Shown one piece after another: positions 9,003-17,354 of a DNA stretch of 64,000 nucleotides. This DNA is from Variovorax boronicumulans. Lineage in GTDB: Bacteria > Pseudomonadota > Gammaproteobacteria > Burkholderiales > Burkholderiaceae_C. The notes beneath the pieces were generated by a model that did not search any database, was not told the origin of the DNA, and saw only the letters and a program-made list of their open reading frames with translations. The translations under genes were made by a program, and so were the position numbers. Every line of letters begins with the position of its first letter. Position 1 is the first letter of the stretch. The stretch covers positions 539,132 to 603,131 of the forward strand of contig NZ_JAAAFX010000007.1 in NCBI RefSeq assembly GCF_019352895.1, given 5' to 3'.

Positions 9003-9115
9003 GTCTTGCTCAGCCGCGCAGCGCGCGGCCCGACAGGCCGGAAGTTGTTGTGCTTCGTATTGACGACCTGGCGATACCCGTGGCGCGAGCCGCAGGCGGG
9101 AGCTACTCCCCTTCG
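8998..9115 (-). ncRNA. yybP-ykoY manganese riboswitch aptamer
   Basis: The 5' side reads CGAAGGGGAGTAGCT (9115-9101) and the 3' side reads GAGCAAGACCTTCG (ending 8998). CGAAGG and CCTTCG close helix P1. GGGGAGTAG and GCAAGACC are the conserved internal-loop sequences of the yybP-ykoY class, which senses Mn2+. The conserved GTCGTCAATACG segment also lies between them (about 9070-9056). The aptamer sits 116 bases upstream of the TerC-family start. Known for the class: Mn2+ turns on TerC/MntP-type exporters. No covariance-model score was available. Confidence 0.88.
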
Positions 9116-9123
9116 TGGCGCGA

Positions 9124-9153
9124 ATTAGAGCACCCGCGGCGCCGGTGTGGCAA
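9124..9153 (-). promoter_or_regulatory. Sigma-70-like promoter of the TerC riboswitch transcript
   Basis: On the minus strand TTGCCA (9153-9148) and TCTAAT (9129-9124) are 18 bases apart. Transcription would begin about 9117, just before helix P1 of the riboswitch. The position is what makes this call convincing. Confidence 0.5.
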
Positions 9154-9300
9154 CCGGCGGCCGCGAGCGCTCAAGAAAAAGCGTTCTGGAATCGTTGCCC
9201 TCCGTGGCTTTGTTGCTCTGAAAATGAGAGCGCCCCATATCCTTCGGGCAACCCGGGACTTTGCCGAACTATGATGCCGTCCCTGCATTTTTTCCTTTCC

Positions 9301-9747
9301 ATGGCCGCCATTCACATCACCGACATCGAGGCCGCCATCAACCACTGGCGCGAGAAGAAACCCTCGCCCGACGGCATCACGCTCGCGCCCGAGCTGCGCG
9401 CGCTGGCCAAGGTCTACGCCCTGATGGTCTATTACCGCGAGGACGAGGTCGACGAGGTCGGCTTTCCCGCCGAGGCCTGGGCCGCCTGGCTCGCCTGGTA
9501 CGACACCACCATCGACACGCCCTGCATCGCGATCTGCTCCACCAGCCAGGGCGACGACGAGTGCAAGGGCTGCGGCCGCAGCTTCGACGAAGTCCAGTAC
9601 TGGCCCGCGATGACGCCGGCCGAGAAGCGCCAGACCTGGCGCCGCATCACGATGGAAGACAAGGCCTGGCGCTTCAACACCTACGCCGAACGGGCCCGCG
9701 AGAACGCGCCCGCCGACGACGCGGCCCCTCCGCCCGCCACGGATTGA
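9301..9747 (+). CDS. DUF3717-DUF1289 protein with a C-terminal cysteine cluster
   Basis: 148 residues. The N-terminal half (MAAIHITDIEAAINHWREKKPSPDG) is the DUF3717 pattern common in Burkholderiales. The C-terminal half carries the DUF1289 motif: TPCIAICSTS, then DDECKGCGRS and a YWPAMTPAEKRQTW stretch. Four cysteines (CxxxC and CxxC) could hold an iron-sulfur cluster or zinc. Function is unknown. The start at 9301 was chosen because the DUF3717 homology begins there; upstream in-frame ATGs at 9271/9274 add an unrelated hydrophobic tail. Divergent from the TerC transcript and 7 bases before the next gene. Confidence 0.85.
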   Translation: MAAIHITDIEAAINHWREKKPSPDGITLAPELRALAKVYALMVYYREDEVDEVGFPAEAWAAWLAWYDTTIDTPCIAICSTSQGDDECKGCGRSFDEVQYWPAMTPAEKRQTWRRITMEDKAWRFNTYAERARENAPADDAAPPPATD

Positions 9748-9754
9748 GCCGCCC

Positions 9755-10066
9755 ATGCGCCGCCTGGCCCAGGCCCCCAACCTCGCGATCGCGACGCTCT
9801 GGGCGCATGCGCTGCGCGACGAGGGCCTGGACGTGTCGGTGCAGCGCGAGTACCTGGGCGCGGTGGTCGGCCAGCTGCCGCCCGACCAGTGCCTGCCCGA
9901 AGTCTGGATCGAGGACGACGATCAGTTCGATGCCGCCACGCGCGCGCTGCACGACCTGCAGAACCGGCCGCAGCGGCGCTGGCATTGCGGCTGCGGCGAA
10001 CTGGTCGAAGGCGGCTTCGAGCAATGCTGGCAGTGCGGCACCATGATGCCCACGTCCGTGCCTTGA
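9755..10066 (+). CDS. DUF2007-type protein with zinc ribbon
   Basis: 103 residues. The N-terminal part (RRLAQAPNLAIATLWAHALRDEGLDVSVQREYLGAVVGQLP) matches the DUF2007 putative signal-transducing domain: the APNxxxAxLxxxxLxxxGI pattern. The C-terminal part has CGCGELVEGGFEQCWQCG, a CxC...CxxC zinc ribbon. Role unknown. It lies 7 bases after the DUF1289 gene and its stop overlaps the TTG start of the permease by four bases, so the three genes are probably one transcript. Confidence 0.82.
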   Translation: MRRLAQAPNLAIATLWAHALRDEGLDVSVQREYLGAVVGQLPPDQCLPEVWIEDDDQFDAATRALHDLQNRPQRRWHCGCGELVEGGFEQCWQCGTMMPTSVP

Positions 10067-10797
10067 CCGCCTACGTCTTCGTTCTCGCCGTGGGCCTGCT
10101 GGCCGGCGCCGTCAGCGGCGTGATCGGCACCGGCTCTTCGCTGATGCTGCTGCCGGTGCTGGTCTGGGCCTTCGGCCCCAAGCAGGCGGTGCCGATCATG
10201 GCCGTCGCAGCCGTGATGGCCAACCTGGCGCGCGTGCTGGCCTGGTGGCGCGAGGTCGACTGGCGCGCCTTCTTCGCCTACGCCGTGCCGGGCGCACCGG
10301 CCGCGGCGCTGGGCGCGCGCACGCTGCTCGCGCTGCCGCCGGTGGCGATCGATCTCGGGCTGGGCCTGTTCTTCATCGCCATGGTGCCGCTGCGCCACTG
10401 GCTGCGCGCACGCGACTTTCGGGTGCGGCTGTGGCAGCTCGCGGTGGCGGGCGCGGTCATCGGCTACCTCACCGGGCTGGTGCTCTCGACCGGCCCGCTC
10501 AGCGTGCCGGTGTTCGCGGCCTATGGCCTGGTGCAGGGCGCGTTCCTCTCGACCGAGGCCGCTTCCTCGCTGGCGCTCTACGTGAGCAAGGTGCTGGCCT
10601 TCGGCGGGATGGGCGCGCTGCCGCTGCCGGTCTTGCTGCAGGGGCTGCTGGTCGGTGCATCGTTGATGGCCGGCACTTTCATCGGCAAGGCGGCGGTGCT
10701 GCGGCTCGGGCCGCGCGCCTTCCAGGTCCTGATCGACGGACTGCTGCTGTGCTCGGGGACCGCGCTGCTGCTGGCCGCCTTCAGGCACGGCGGCTGA
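10063..10797 (+). CDS. TSUP-family permease (TauE/SafE type)
   Basis: 244 residues, seven to eight hydrophobic segments in two repeats. GLLAGAVSGVIGTGSSLMLLPVL at the N-terminus and GYLTGLVLSTGPLSVPVFAAYGL in the second half are the paired GxxxGxxG-type repeats of the TauE/SafE/TSUP family, which moves sulfur-containing organic anions across the inner membrane. No substrate can be assigned. The only in-frame start near the family N-terminus is TTG at 10063, overlapping the upstream stop (TTGA), which implies translational coupling. Confidence 0.85.
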   Translation: MTAYVFVLAVGLLAGAVSGVIGTGSSLMLLPVLVWAFGPKQAVPIMAVAAVMANLARVLAWWREVDWRAFFAYAVPGAPAAALGARTLLALPPVAIDLGLGLFFIAMVPLRHWLRARDFRVRLWQLAVAGAVIGYLTGLVLSTGPLSVPVFAAYGLVQGAFLSTEAASSLALYVSKVLAFGGMGALPLPVLLQGLLVGASLMAGTFIGKAAVLRLGPRAFQVLIDGLLLCSGTALLLAAFRHGG

Positions 10798-10818
10798 AGG
10801 CGCACGGTCGAAGGCGCG

Positions 10819-11379
10819 TCAGCGCAGCCGCTGCAGCTCGATGTCGATGCTGTTCTTGCCGTCACCCAGCATCAGCGTGTTTTCCTGGATCGTCGCCTGC
10901 AGCTGCATGCTGCGTTGCGCCAGCGCGGCCACGGCCTGCGAGGTCTCGCTGGGAATGCGCCACACCTGCAGGTTGTCGGGCCGCGTGAGCTTGTTCTCGA
11001 TGCCCTTCCACCAGATGCCGGCCGCGTGGCTGAAGCAGTAGAGCAGCACCTCGTCGGCCTTGCCGCAGGCCTTGAGCAGCGGCTTGTCCTCGGGCTGGCC
11101 GACTTCGATCCAGACGCGCGTGCGGCCGGTGAAGTCGCGCAGCGACACGTCGGGATCGTCGGGGTTCGACAGGCCGGCGCCGAAGCCCAGCACGCCGTCG
11201 CCGTCGCACACGCTCTGCAGCTTGTGGGCGTTGAGGGCCAGGGCGATGAGCCGGACCATCATGCGTTCGTCGTTCTCGCTCGGATGGCGCGCGAGCGTGA
11301 GGGCGTGGTCGGCGTAGTAGCCGTGGTCGATGTCGGCGACCGCGAGGTTCGCCTTGAAGATGGTTGATTTGAGCGCCAT
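10819..11379 (-). CDS. yaeQ: YaeQ family protein
   Basis: 186 residues, the normal YaeQ length. It starts MALKSTIFKANLAVADIDHGYYADHALTLARHPSE, a near-perfect YaeQ opening, followed by NDERMMVRLIALALNA and WIEVGQPEDKPLLKACGKADEV. YaeQ has a PD-(D/E)xK nuclease-like fold; its cellular role is not settled (it was first noticed as a suppressor of RfaH loss). It ends 21 bases from the convergent permease gene and lies downstream of the TonB receptor gene on the same strand. Confidence 0.93.
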   Translation of the reverse strand: MALKSTIFKANLAVADIDHGYYADHALTLARHPSENDERMMVRLIALALNAHKLQSVCDGDGVLGFGAGLSNPDDPDVSLRDFTGRTRVWIEVGQPEDKPLLKACGKADEVLLYCFSHAAGIWWKGIENKLTRPDNLQVWRIPSETSQAVAALAQRSMQLQATIQENTLMLGDGKNSIDIELQRLR

Positions 11380-11429
11380 GGGTGCGCGAGTGTATGCGCG
11401 CGCGGCGCACACACTCGACCGGGTGCCGC

Positions 11430-13598
11430 CTAGAACGCGACCGACGCCTGCACGTACACCGTGCGCGGCTGGCCCACGTACTTGCCGCCGTTGTTGTCGA
11501 CCGAGCGGGTGAAGGTCTGGCGGTCGAACAGGTTCTTCACGCCGATCGCGAGCTTGAGCTGGCTCAGCGAGGGGCCGAAGTCGTAGCCCGTGCGCAGGTT
11601 GACGGTGGCGAAGCCCGGGATGTCGCCCAGCCGGCCGCTCGCGTCTTCCAGCGTGGTGTAGCTGGCGCCCGGGTCGGGCGAGCCCGGCGAGCGCTGCTTG
11701 CTCTGCGCGAAGAGGTCGACGTTGACCGTCCACGGGCCGCGCTCGTAGCGCGCGCCGAGCGAGGCCACCTGGCGCGAATAGAAGGGCAGGTCGCGGCCGG
11801 CGAACACGCCGGCCTTCGAGATCGCCTGCGTGTAGGTGTAGGTGGCCGACACCGACAGGCCCTTGAGCGAGGGGTTCAGGTCGCCCAGCTGGTAGCGCAG
11901 GCCCGATTCGATGCCGCGATGGCGCGTGGCGCCGAGGTCGGTCCAGGTGCCGTCGCCCACGATGGAGCGGGCCAGCTGCAGTTCCTTGTCGAAGTCGACG
12001 TTGAACAGCGTGAGTTCGCCGCTCCAGGCCTCGCCCTTGTAGTGCGAGCCGATCTCGTAGGTGGTGGCTTTCTCGGGGTGCAGGCCGGAGGTCGACTGTG
12101 CGAGCTGCGCGTACTGCTGCGGCCCGAAGGACACGCCGGCGTTGGCGAACAGCGACCACTTCGCGTCCATGCGGTAGAGCACCGACAGCGTCGGCAGCAC
12201 CTCGTTGGCATCGACCTTCGGGTTCAGCATGCCGGTGACGACGTTGTTGGCCAGGTTGGTCACGTCGTTGAAGGTGCGGATCGATTCGTAGCGCACGCCG
12301 GGCGTGACGGTCCAGTTGCCGAAGTCGATCCGGTCGTCGATGTAGAAGGCGTGGGCGGTGGTGCCGCCGGCGCTGGTCTGGTAGACGTTCTGCGCCAGCG
12401 TGTTGGCGTCGAAGCCCACGCGCGGCCGGTAGTAGCTGCTGCGCGAGGCCACTTCCGAGCTGGCTTCCTTGAGGTAGCGGTAGCCCACGCTGACTTCCTG
12501 CACCACGCTGCCCGAGTCGATGAGGCGCGAGTAGCGCGGCTCGAGCGCGAAGGTGTGGTAGCTGCGCGGGGCCGCGGTCAGGCGGCGCTGGCCGGCGGTG
12601 GTGCCGCTGCCGTCCTGCTCGATGTGGCTGCCGCGGAAGGAGTCGGTGTAGTAGGTCAGCAGCTCGAACTTGTTGACGCCGTCGTTGTGCGTGTACTTGA
12701 TCGAGCCGTCGGTGCGGCGGCCGGTGAAGTCGTCGAAGGGACGGGTCGACTGGTACGGGTCGGCCGCGTACTGCGCGCTCGTCAGGCCGCCGGGCATGCT
12801 GCCGCTGCCTTCGAAGTGGTGCAGCGACAGCGCGATGTCGTCGGTCTTCGAGATGCGGTAGGCGCCCTTGAGCATCAGATCGTCGATGTCGGTGCGGTCG
12901 TTGGCGGCGCGGTAGCCCTGGCCGTGCGTGCCCGAGTACAGCAGCGCGAGGCCCAGGCCCTTGTCGTTGGTGCCGCCGATGAACAGGTTGGGCGTGCTCT
13001 TGGTGCCGCCGCCGTGGCTCGCGCTCTCGACGCCCACGCTGGCCTCGCCCGCGAACTGCTGCGGGATCGCGCGGGTCACGAAGTTGATGATGCCGCCGAC
13101 GTTCTGCGGCCCGAAGCGCACCGAGCCCGCACCACGCACCACGTCGACCGCCTCCAGGTTGCCCAGCGACAGCGGCGCCAGCGAGAGCTGGGGCTGGCCG
13201 TAGGGCGCATAGGCCAGCGGCACGCCGTCGAGCAGGATGGTGGAGCGCGGCGACAGGCGTGAGGTCAGGCCGCGTACGCCGACATTGAGCGAGACGTCGC
13301 TGCCGCCGGTGCCGTTGCTCTCCTGCACCTGCACGCCCGGGATCTGGCGCAGCACGTCGCGCACGTTGGCCGAACCGCTCTCGCGGATCTGCTGGCGCTC
13401 GATGATGGTGCGCGCGCCGGGGTGCTCGAGCACCTTGGTCTCGGTGGGCGTGCCCAGCCAGTCGCCAGTGACGGTGACCGCATCGAGCGATTCGTTGGCG
13501 CCGGTCGGCGGGGCGGTGGCGGCATCGGCCGCGAAGGCCTGGAAGCTGACGGGGAACAGCGCCATCACCAGGGCGGCGCACTTTCTCTTCTGGAACAC
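11430..13598 (-). CDS. TonB-dependent outer-membrane receptor, FecA-like
   Basis: 722 residues. Signal peptide MFQKRKCAALVMALFPVSFQAFA, TonB box around DAVTVTGDW, plug domain with RSTILLDGVPLAYAPYG and VRFGPQNVGGIINFVTRAIP (very like ferric-citrate receptor FecA), then a 22-strand-type barrel ending in Phe (VYVQASVAF). The N-terminal STN signalling domain of FecA is absent, and no fecI/fecR pair is nearby, so it should not be a surface-signalling receptor. Ligand: probably an iron-hydroxycarboxylate or related chelate, by similarity only. GTG at 13598 was chosen for the GAGGAG five bases upstream and the signal peptide. It follows the PepSY gene by 25 bases. Confidence 0.9.
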   Translation of the reverse strand: MFQKRKCAALVMALFPVSFQAFAADAATAPPTGANESLDAVTVTGDWLGTPTETKVLEHPGARTIIERQQIRESGSANVRDVLRQIPGVQVQESNGTGGSDVSLNVGVRGLTSRLSPRSTILLDGVPLAYAPYGQPQLSLAPLSLGNLEAVDVVRGAGSVRFGPQNVGGIINFVTRAIPQQFAGEASVGVESASHGGGTKSTPNLFIGGTNDKGLGLALLYSGTHGQGYRAANDRTDIDDLMLKGAYRISKTDDIALSLHHFEGSGSMPGGLTSAQYAADPYQSTRPFDDFTGRRTDGSIKYTHNDGVNKFELLTYYTDSFRGSHIEQDGSGTTAGQRRLTAAPRSYHTFALEPRYSRLIDSGSVVQEVSVGYRYLKEASSEVASRSSYYRPRVGFDANTLAQNVYQTSAGGTTAHAFYIDDRIDFGNWTVTPGVRYESIRTFNDVTNLANNVVTGMLNPKVDANEVLPTLSVLYRMDAKWSLFANAGVSFGPQQYAQLAQSTSGLHPEKATTYEIGSHYKGEAWSGELTLFNVDFDKELQLARSIVGDGTWTDLGATRHRGIESGLRYQLGDLNPSLKGLSVSATYTYTQAISKAGVFAGRDLPFYSRQVASLGARYERGPWTVNVDLFAQSKQRSPGSPDPGASYTTLEDASGRLGDIPGFATVNLRTGYDFGPSLSQLKLAIGVKNLFDRQTFTRSVDNNGGKYVGQPRTVYVQASVAF

Positions 13599-13623
13599 GG
13601 GGACTCCTCGGGGAATGGATCGA

Positions 13624-14748
13624 TCAGGAAACGGGGGGGCGGCGCGCATCGGCCGCGGCCGATGCGGGGCTCGGCGCGCGGCGGCGCCACCAGAGCCAGA
13701 CGCCGGTGAAGCTCAGGCCCGCCAGCACCAGGCCCAGCAGCGCCGTGACGGCCTGGTGCAGCGGGCCACCGAGCACGCCGGTGTGCAGCGGATAGAGGAT
13801 GGCCACCGCGCCGGAGCCGGTGTCCAGGTCCTGCCAGCGGCGCGTGGCCAGCACCTCGCCGGTCAGCGGATGCAGCCAGACCGAGCTGATGCCGTTGGGG
13901 TGCGGGTCGTCGGCGAGCCGGAAGCGCACGCGCAGCGGCCGGTCGGGGCCCGCCGGCACCTGCACGTAGCCGATCGGCTGGCCCGGGAACACCTGCTGCG
14001 CGCGCGCCACCAGTTCGTCCAGCGTCAGGTGAGGGCCCTGTGCCGGGCCCTTGGGCACCTTGGGCGGCTTGATCGGGGTCTGGCCGAGCGTGGCGGAAAT
14101 GACGTCGCCCAGCGGTCGCCAGGCCATGTAGGCGCCGGTGAACACCGACACCGCGATCAGCAGGCCCAGCACCGCGCCGCCGGTGCGGTGCAGGTCGAAC
14201 AGCCCGCGCAGCAGGCCGCGGTCGAGCGCGATGCGCAGCGAGGGCGGCCAGCGCCTGGGCCACCAGAGCACCAGCCCGGTGGCCAGCAGGAACAGGTAGG
14301 CCAGCGCGGTGACGGCCAGCACGCCCTTGCCGGTGTCCTCGAGCAGCAGGCTGCTGTGGAGCTCGAACAGCAGGTTGTAGGCGCCCTCGTGCGTGCCGCG
14401 CCGCCCTTGCTCGGCGCCGGTCGCGGGGTCGAGGTAGAGCGTGCCGTCCCAGGGGCCGCGCACCAGCACCCACAGGGTCTCGCCGGGCTCGCGCGGCGGC
14501 CGCAGGGTCATGCGGGTCTTGGGGCCGAACTCGGCCACGATGCGCTGGCGCAGGGGCTCGAGCGGCAGCGCGTTCGCGCCCGCGGGGCTGGAGGCGGTGA
14601 AGAAGGTGGGATGGGCCAGCCGGTCGAGCGGCAGCGCGACCACCAGCACGGCGCCAAGCAGTGCGGTGAGGCCGAGCAGGGGACCGAGGGTGAGACCGAT
14701 CCAGCGGTGAAGGCGAAGCCAGAGGCGTCTCAGGGGAGCGCGCGCCAT
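13624..14748 (-). CDS. PepSY-associated TM protein (possible ferric-chelate reductase partner)
   Basis: 374 residues with four main membrane segments: WIGLTLGPLLGLTALLGAVLVVALPL at the N-terminus, VTALAYLFLLATGLVLWWPR, GAVLGLLIAVSVFTGAYMAW, and ALLGLVLAGLSFTGVWLWWRRR at the C-terminus. Two periplasmic loops hold the PepSY-like domains. Conserved membrane histidines (LRLHRWIG, ELHSSLLL, DLHRTGG, PLHTG) fit haem- or metal-binding in this family. Homologues sit beside TonB receptors and are proposed to reduce imported ferric chelates. Here it is the first gene of a two-gene unit with the FecA-like receptor. No clear Fur box was seen in the 131 bases upstream. Confidence 0.85.
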   Translation of the reverse strand: MARAPLRRLWLRLHRWIGLTLGPLLGLTALLGAVLVVALPLDRLAHPTFFTASSPAGANALPLEPLRQRIVAEFGPKTRMTLRPPREPGETLWVLVRGPWDGTLYLDPATGAEQGRRGTHEGAYNLLFELHSSLLLEDTGKGVLAVTALAYLFLLATGLVLWWPRRWPPSLRIALDRGLLRGLFDLHRTGGAVLGLLIAVSVFTGAYMAWRPLGDVISATLGQTPIKPPKVPKGPAQGPHLTLDELVARAQQVFPGQPIGYVQVPAGPDRPLRVRFRLADDPHPNGISSVWLHPLTGEVLATRRWQDLDTGSGAVAILYPLHTGVLGGPLHQAVTALLGLVLAGLSFTGVWLWWRRRAPSPASAAADARRPPVS

Positions 14749-14879
14749 GAAGCCAGGGACCCAAGTCCCGTCAGAAAGTCGTTGGCTGGCGCGCCGCGAG
14801 AGGCGCGTTGGCTGGAAGGATTGCGCGTCGGAGAAGGCGCCGGGGCCCTGTAGGATCCGGCGCCGCGCCGCGCGGGGCC

Positions 14880-16259
14880 TCAGATTCTACGGGCGAGTTC
14901 GCCGGCCTTGCCGGTGTAGCTGGCCGGTGTCATGGCCAGCAGACGGTCTTTCTCGGCCTGCGGGATCTCGAGCGAGCGGATCAGCCCGTGCAGCGCCTCG
15001 GCCGTCACGGTCTTGCCGCGCGTGACTTCCTTGAGCTGCTCGTAGGCGCCCTGCACGCCGAAGCGGCGCATCACGGTCTGGATCGGCTCGGCCAGCACTT
15101 CCCACGAGGCGTCGAGGTCGTCGGCCAGCGCTTCCTCATTGATCTCCAGCTTGCCCAGGCCGGTGGCCAGGCTGGCATAGGCCAGTACCGCGTAGCCGAA
15201 GGCCACGCCGATGTTGCGCAGCACCGTGCTGTCGGTCAGGTCGCGCTGCCAGCGGCTGATCGGCAGCTTCTCGCTCAGGTGGCGCAGCACCGCGTTGGCC
15301 AGGCCCAGGTTGCCTTCGGCGTTCTCGAAGTCGATCGGGTTGACCTTGTGCGGCATGGTCGAGGAGCCGATCTCGCCCTTCTTCAGGCGCTGCTTGAAGT
15401 AGCCCAGGCTCACGTAGCCCCAGATGTCGCGCGAGAAGTCGATCAGGATGGTGTCGGCGCGGGCCACCGCGTCGAACAGCTCGGCCATGTAGTCGTGCGG
15501 CTCGATCTGGATGCTGTAGGGCTGGAAGGTCAGGCCCAGGCCCAGCGGGGCCGGCGTTTCGATGACCTTGCGGCTGAAGCTTTCCCAGTCGAACTCGGGC
15601 CAGGCGGCCAGGTGGGCGTTGTAGTTGCCGACCGCGCCATTCATCTTGCCCAGCAGCTGCACGCCGGCGATCTGGTCGCGCGCCTTGGCCAGGCGCACCG
15701 CGACGTTGGCGATCTCCTTGCCGACGGTGGTCGGGCTGGCGGTCTGGCCGTGGGTGCGCGCCAGCATCGACACGTCGGCGAACTGGTGCGCCATCTCGCG
15801 CAGTTTGGCGACCAGGCCGTCGAGCGCGGGCAGCAGCACCTTCTCGCGCGCGGCCTGGATCTGCAGCGCGTGGCTGGTGTTGTTGATGTCCTCGCTGGTG
15901 CAGGCGAAGTGCACGAACTCGGCCGCGCTCAGCAGCTCGGGCCGGGCCTCGAAGCGCGACTTGATCCAGTACTCGACCGCCTTCACGTCGTGGTTGGTGG
16001 TCTTCTCGATCTCCTTGATGGCCAGCGCATCGGCCTCGGAGAAGTTGGCGACCAGGCCCATCAGGTACTTGCGGGCACCGGGCGTGAGCGGCTTGAACTC
16101 GGCGAAGCCGCAGTCCGACAGGGCGATGAACCAGGCCACCTCGACCTGCACGCGACGGTGCATGTAGCCCTGTTCGCTCATCAGGGGGCGCAGCGCGGCC
16201 AGCTTGGCGGCGTAGCGGCCGTCGAGGGGGGAAAGGGCGGAAACGGTGGAGAAGCTCAT
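14880..16259 (-). CDS. purB: Adenylosuccinate lyase
   Basis: 459 residues. PurB cleaves SAICAR and adenylosuccinate, releasing fumarate, in purine synthesis. The fumarase/aspartase-superfamily signature GSSTMPHKVNPIDFENAEGN (about residue 296) contains the catalytic serine loop; TSEDINNTSHALQ and MLARTHGQTASPTT are the other two conserved regions, including the catalytic His. The start MSFSTVSALSPLDGRYAAK is the standard PurB opening of E. coli-like length. It is flanked by the PepSY gene (131 bases downstream) and an M48 gene (31 bases upstream), with no functional link apparent. Confidence 0.97.
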   Translation of the reverse strand: MSFSTVSALSPLDGRYAAKLAALRPLMSEQGYMHRRVQVEVAWFIALSDCGFAEFKPLTPGARKYLMGLVANFSEADALAIKEIEKTTNHDVKAVEYWIKSRFEARPELLSAAEFVHFACTSEDINNTSHALQIQAAREKVLLPALDGLVAKLREMAHQFADVSMLARTHGQTASPTTVGKEIANVAVRLAKARDQIAGVQLLGKMNGAVGNYNAHLAAWPEFDWESFSRKVIETPAPLGLGLTFQPYSIQIEPHDYMAELFDAVARADTILIDFSRDIWGYVSLGYFKQRLKKGEIGSSTMPHKVNPIDFENAEGNLGLANAVLRHLSEKLPISRWQRDLTDSTVLRNIGVAFGYAVLAYASLATGLGKLEINEEALADDLDASWEVLAEPIQTVMRRFGVQGAYEQLKEVTRGKTVTAEALHGLIRSLEIPQAEKDRLLAMTPASYTGKAGELARRI

Positions 16260-16290
16260 GGGCCCAATTTTAGGCGGGCCGCCGCCGGGC

Positions 16291-17349
16291 CTACTCGGCC
16301 GCGGCTTTGAAGAAGGCGATGCGCTCGGCCGTGGCCGGGTGGGTGGCGAAGGCCATGCCGATCGAGCCGGCCTGGGCGCCGCCGCGCTGCTGCGTGCCGC
16401 GCCAGCGTTCGATGGCCTCGAAGAAGCCCGCCATGGCCCGTGGCGAGATGCCGGCCGCGCGCATCAGCCGCACCGATTCCTCGTCGGCCTCGCGCTCGGC
16501 GTCGCGCGAATAGCCCAGCGTGGCCAGCAGCACCGGCGCGGTGCCGATCAGCGTGCCGAAGTCGCCGAAGGCCACCGACACCGCGAAGCCCACCGCCGAG
16601 GCCTGGACCAGCTGGCGCATCGTGTGACGCAGCCGCACGTGGCCGAACTCGTGGGCCAGCACGCCCAGCACCGCGTCGTCGTCGCCCGGCAGCAGCTGCA
16701 CCAGCGCGTCGGTGAGCACGATGGTGCCGCCGGGCAGCGCCAGCGCGTTGGGGCCCAGCGCCTTGTCGCGGCCCTGGCGGAACTGCAGCGTCCAGGGCGG
16801 CGCGCCCTCGGGGTGCGCGGCCTCGACCATGCGGGTGAAGGCGCGCCGCAGGCGTTCCTGGTCGGCCACGGGCAGCGCGCTCGGGCGCAGCATGGTGTCG
16901 TCGAGCTGGGCCAGCGTCCGGGTGCCGATCAGCGCATCGACCCGGTGCGGCACCAGGGCCGTCACGCCGCGCGCCACCCAGGGCAGGCCCCATTGGTACA
17001 TCGCGCCCACGGCGGCGAACAGCAGCACCAGCCCGACGGCCACGCCGCGCCAGCTCTGCTGCGCGCGCACCACGCGGCTTTCGGTCGCGCTCACCTGTTG
17101 CGCGACCCATGCGTCCCATTGCGCCACGTCCTGCGCCTGCAGGCTGGCGCCGCCGGGCAGCGCCAACAGGCGGCCGCCGTGGCGCGTGCGCTCGGGCCAG
17201 CGCAGCGCGGCCAGCGGCACGGCGAAGGGCGCCGCGGCGTCGTCCCCGAGCGGCGTGACCTGCAGCCGCGCATCGGCGATCTGCAGCCGCGCGACCCGGG
17301 GCCGACTGCTGAGGCCATCGAAATAGCGCGCCTCCAGCGCCTCGCTCAC
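16291..17349 (-). CDS. Membrane-anchored M48 metalloprotease
   Basis: 352 residues. The N-terminal 95 residues carry no recognised domain. A membrane segment follows (GVAVGLVLLFAAVGAMYQWGLPW), and then an M48 catalytic domain with HEFGHVRLRH and the distal zinc-ligand region SRDAEREADEESVRLM. Start is a GTG at 17349 that lies 5 bases beyond the stop of the YjgN gene, so the two are probably translated from one message. Proteases of this kind (YcaL/HtpX-like) act in envelope quality control. The association with YjgN is recurrent in beta-proteobacteria as far as I recall; a joint role is unproven. Confidence 0.82.
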   Translation of the reverse strand: MSEALEARYFDGLSSRPRVARLQIADARLQVTPLGDDAAAPFAVPLAALRWPERTRHGGRLLALPGGASLQAQDVAQWDAWVAQQVSATESRVVRAQQSWRGVAVGLVLLFAAVGAMYQWGLPWVARGVTALVPHRVDALIGTRTLAQLDDTMLRPSALPVADQERLRRAFTRMVEAAHPEGAPPWTLQFRQGRDKALGPNALALPGGTIVLTDALVQLLPGDDDAVLGVLAHEFGHVRLRHTMRQLVQASAVGFAVSVAFGDFGTLIGTAPVLLATLGYSRDAEREADEESVRLMRAAGISPRAMAGFFEAIERWRGTQQRGGAQAGSIGMAFATHPATAERIAFFKAAAE

Positions 17350-17354
17350 GGCGT

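Noticed and set aside
10063..10797. Permease start upstream at 9889
   Set aside because: The extension is the shadow of the DUF2007 gene; the membrane protein begins at the TTG overlapping that gene's stop.
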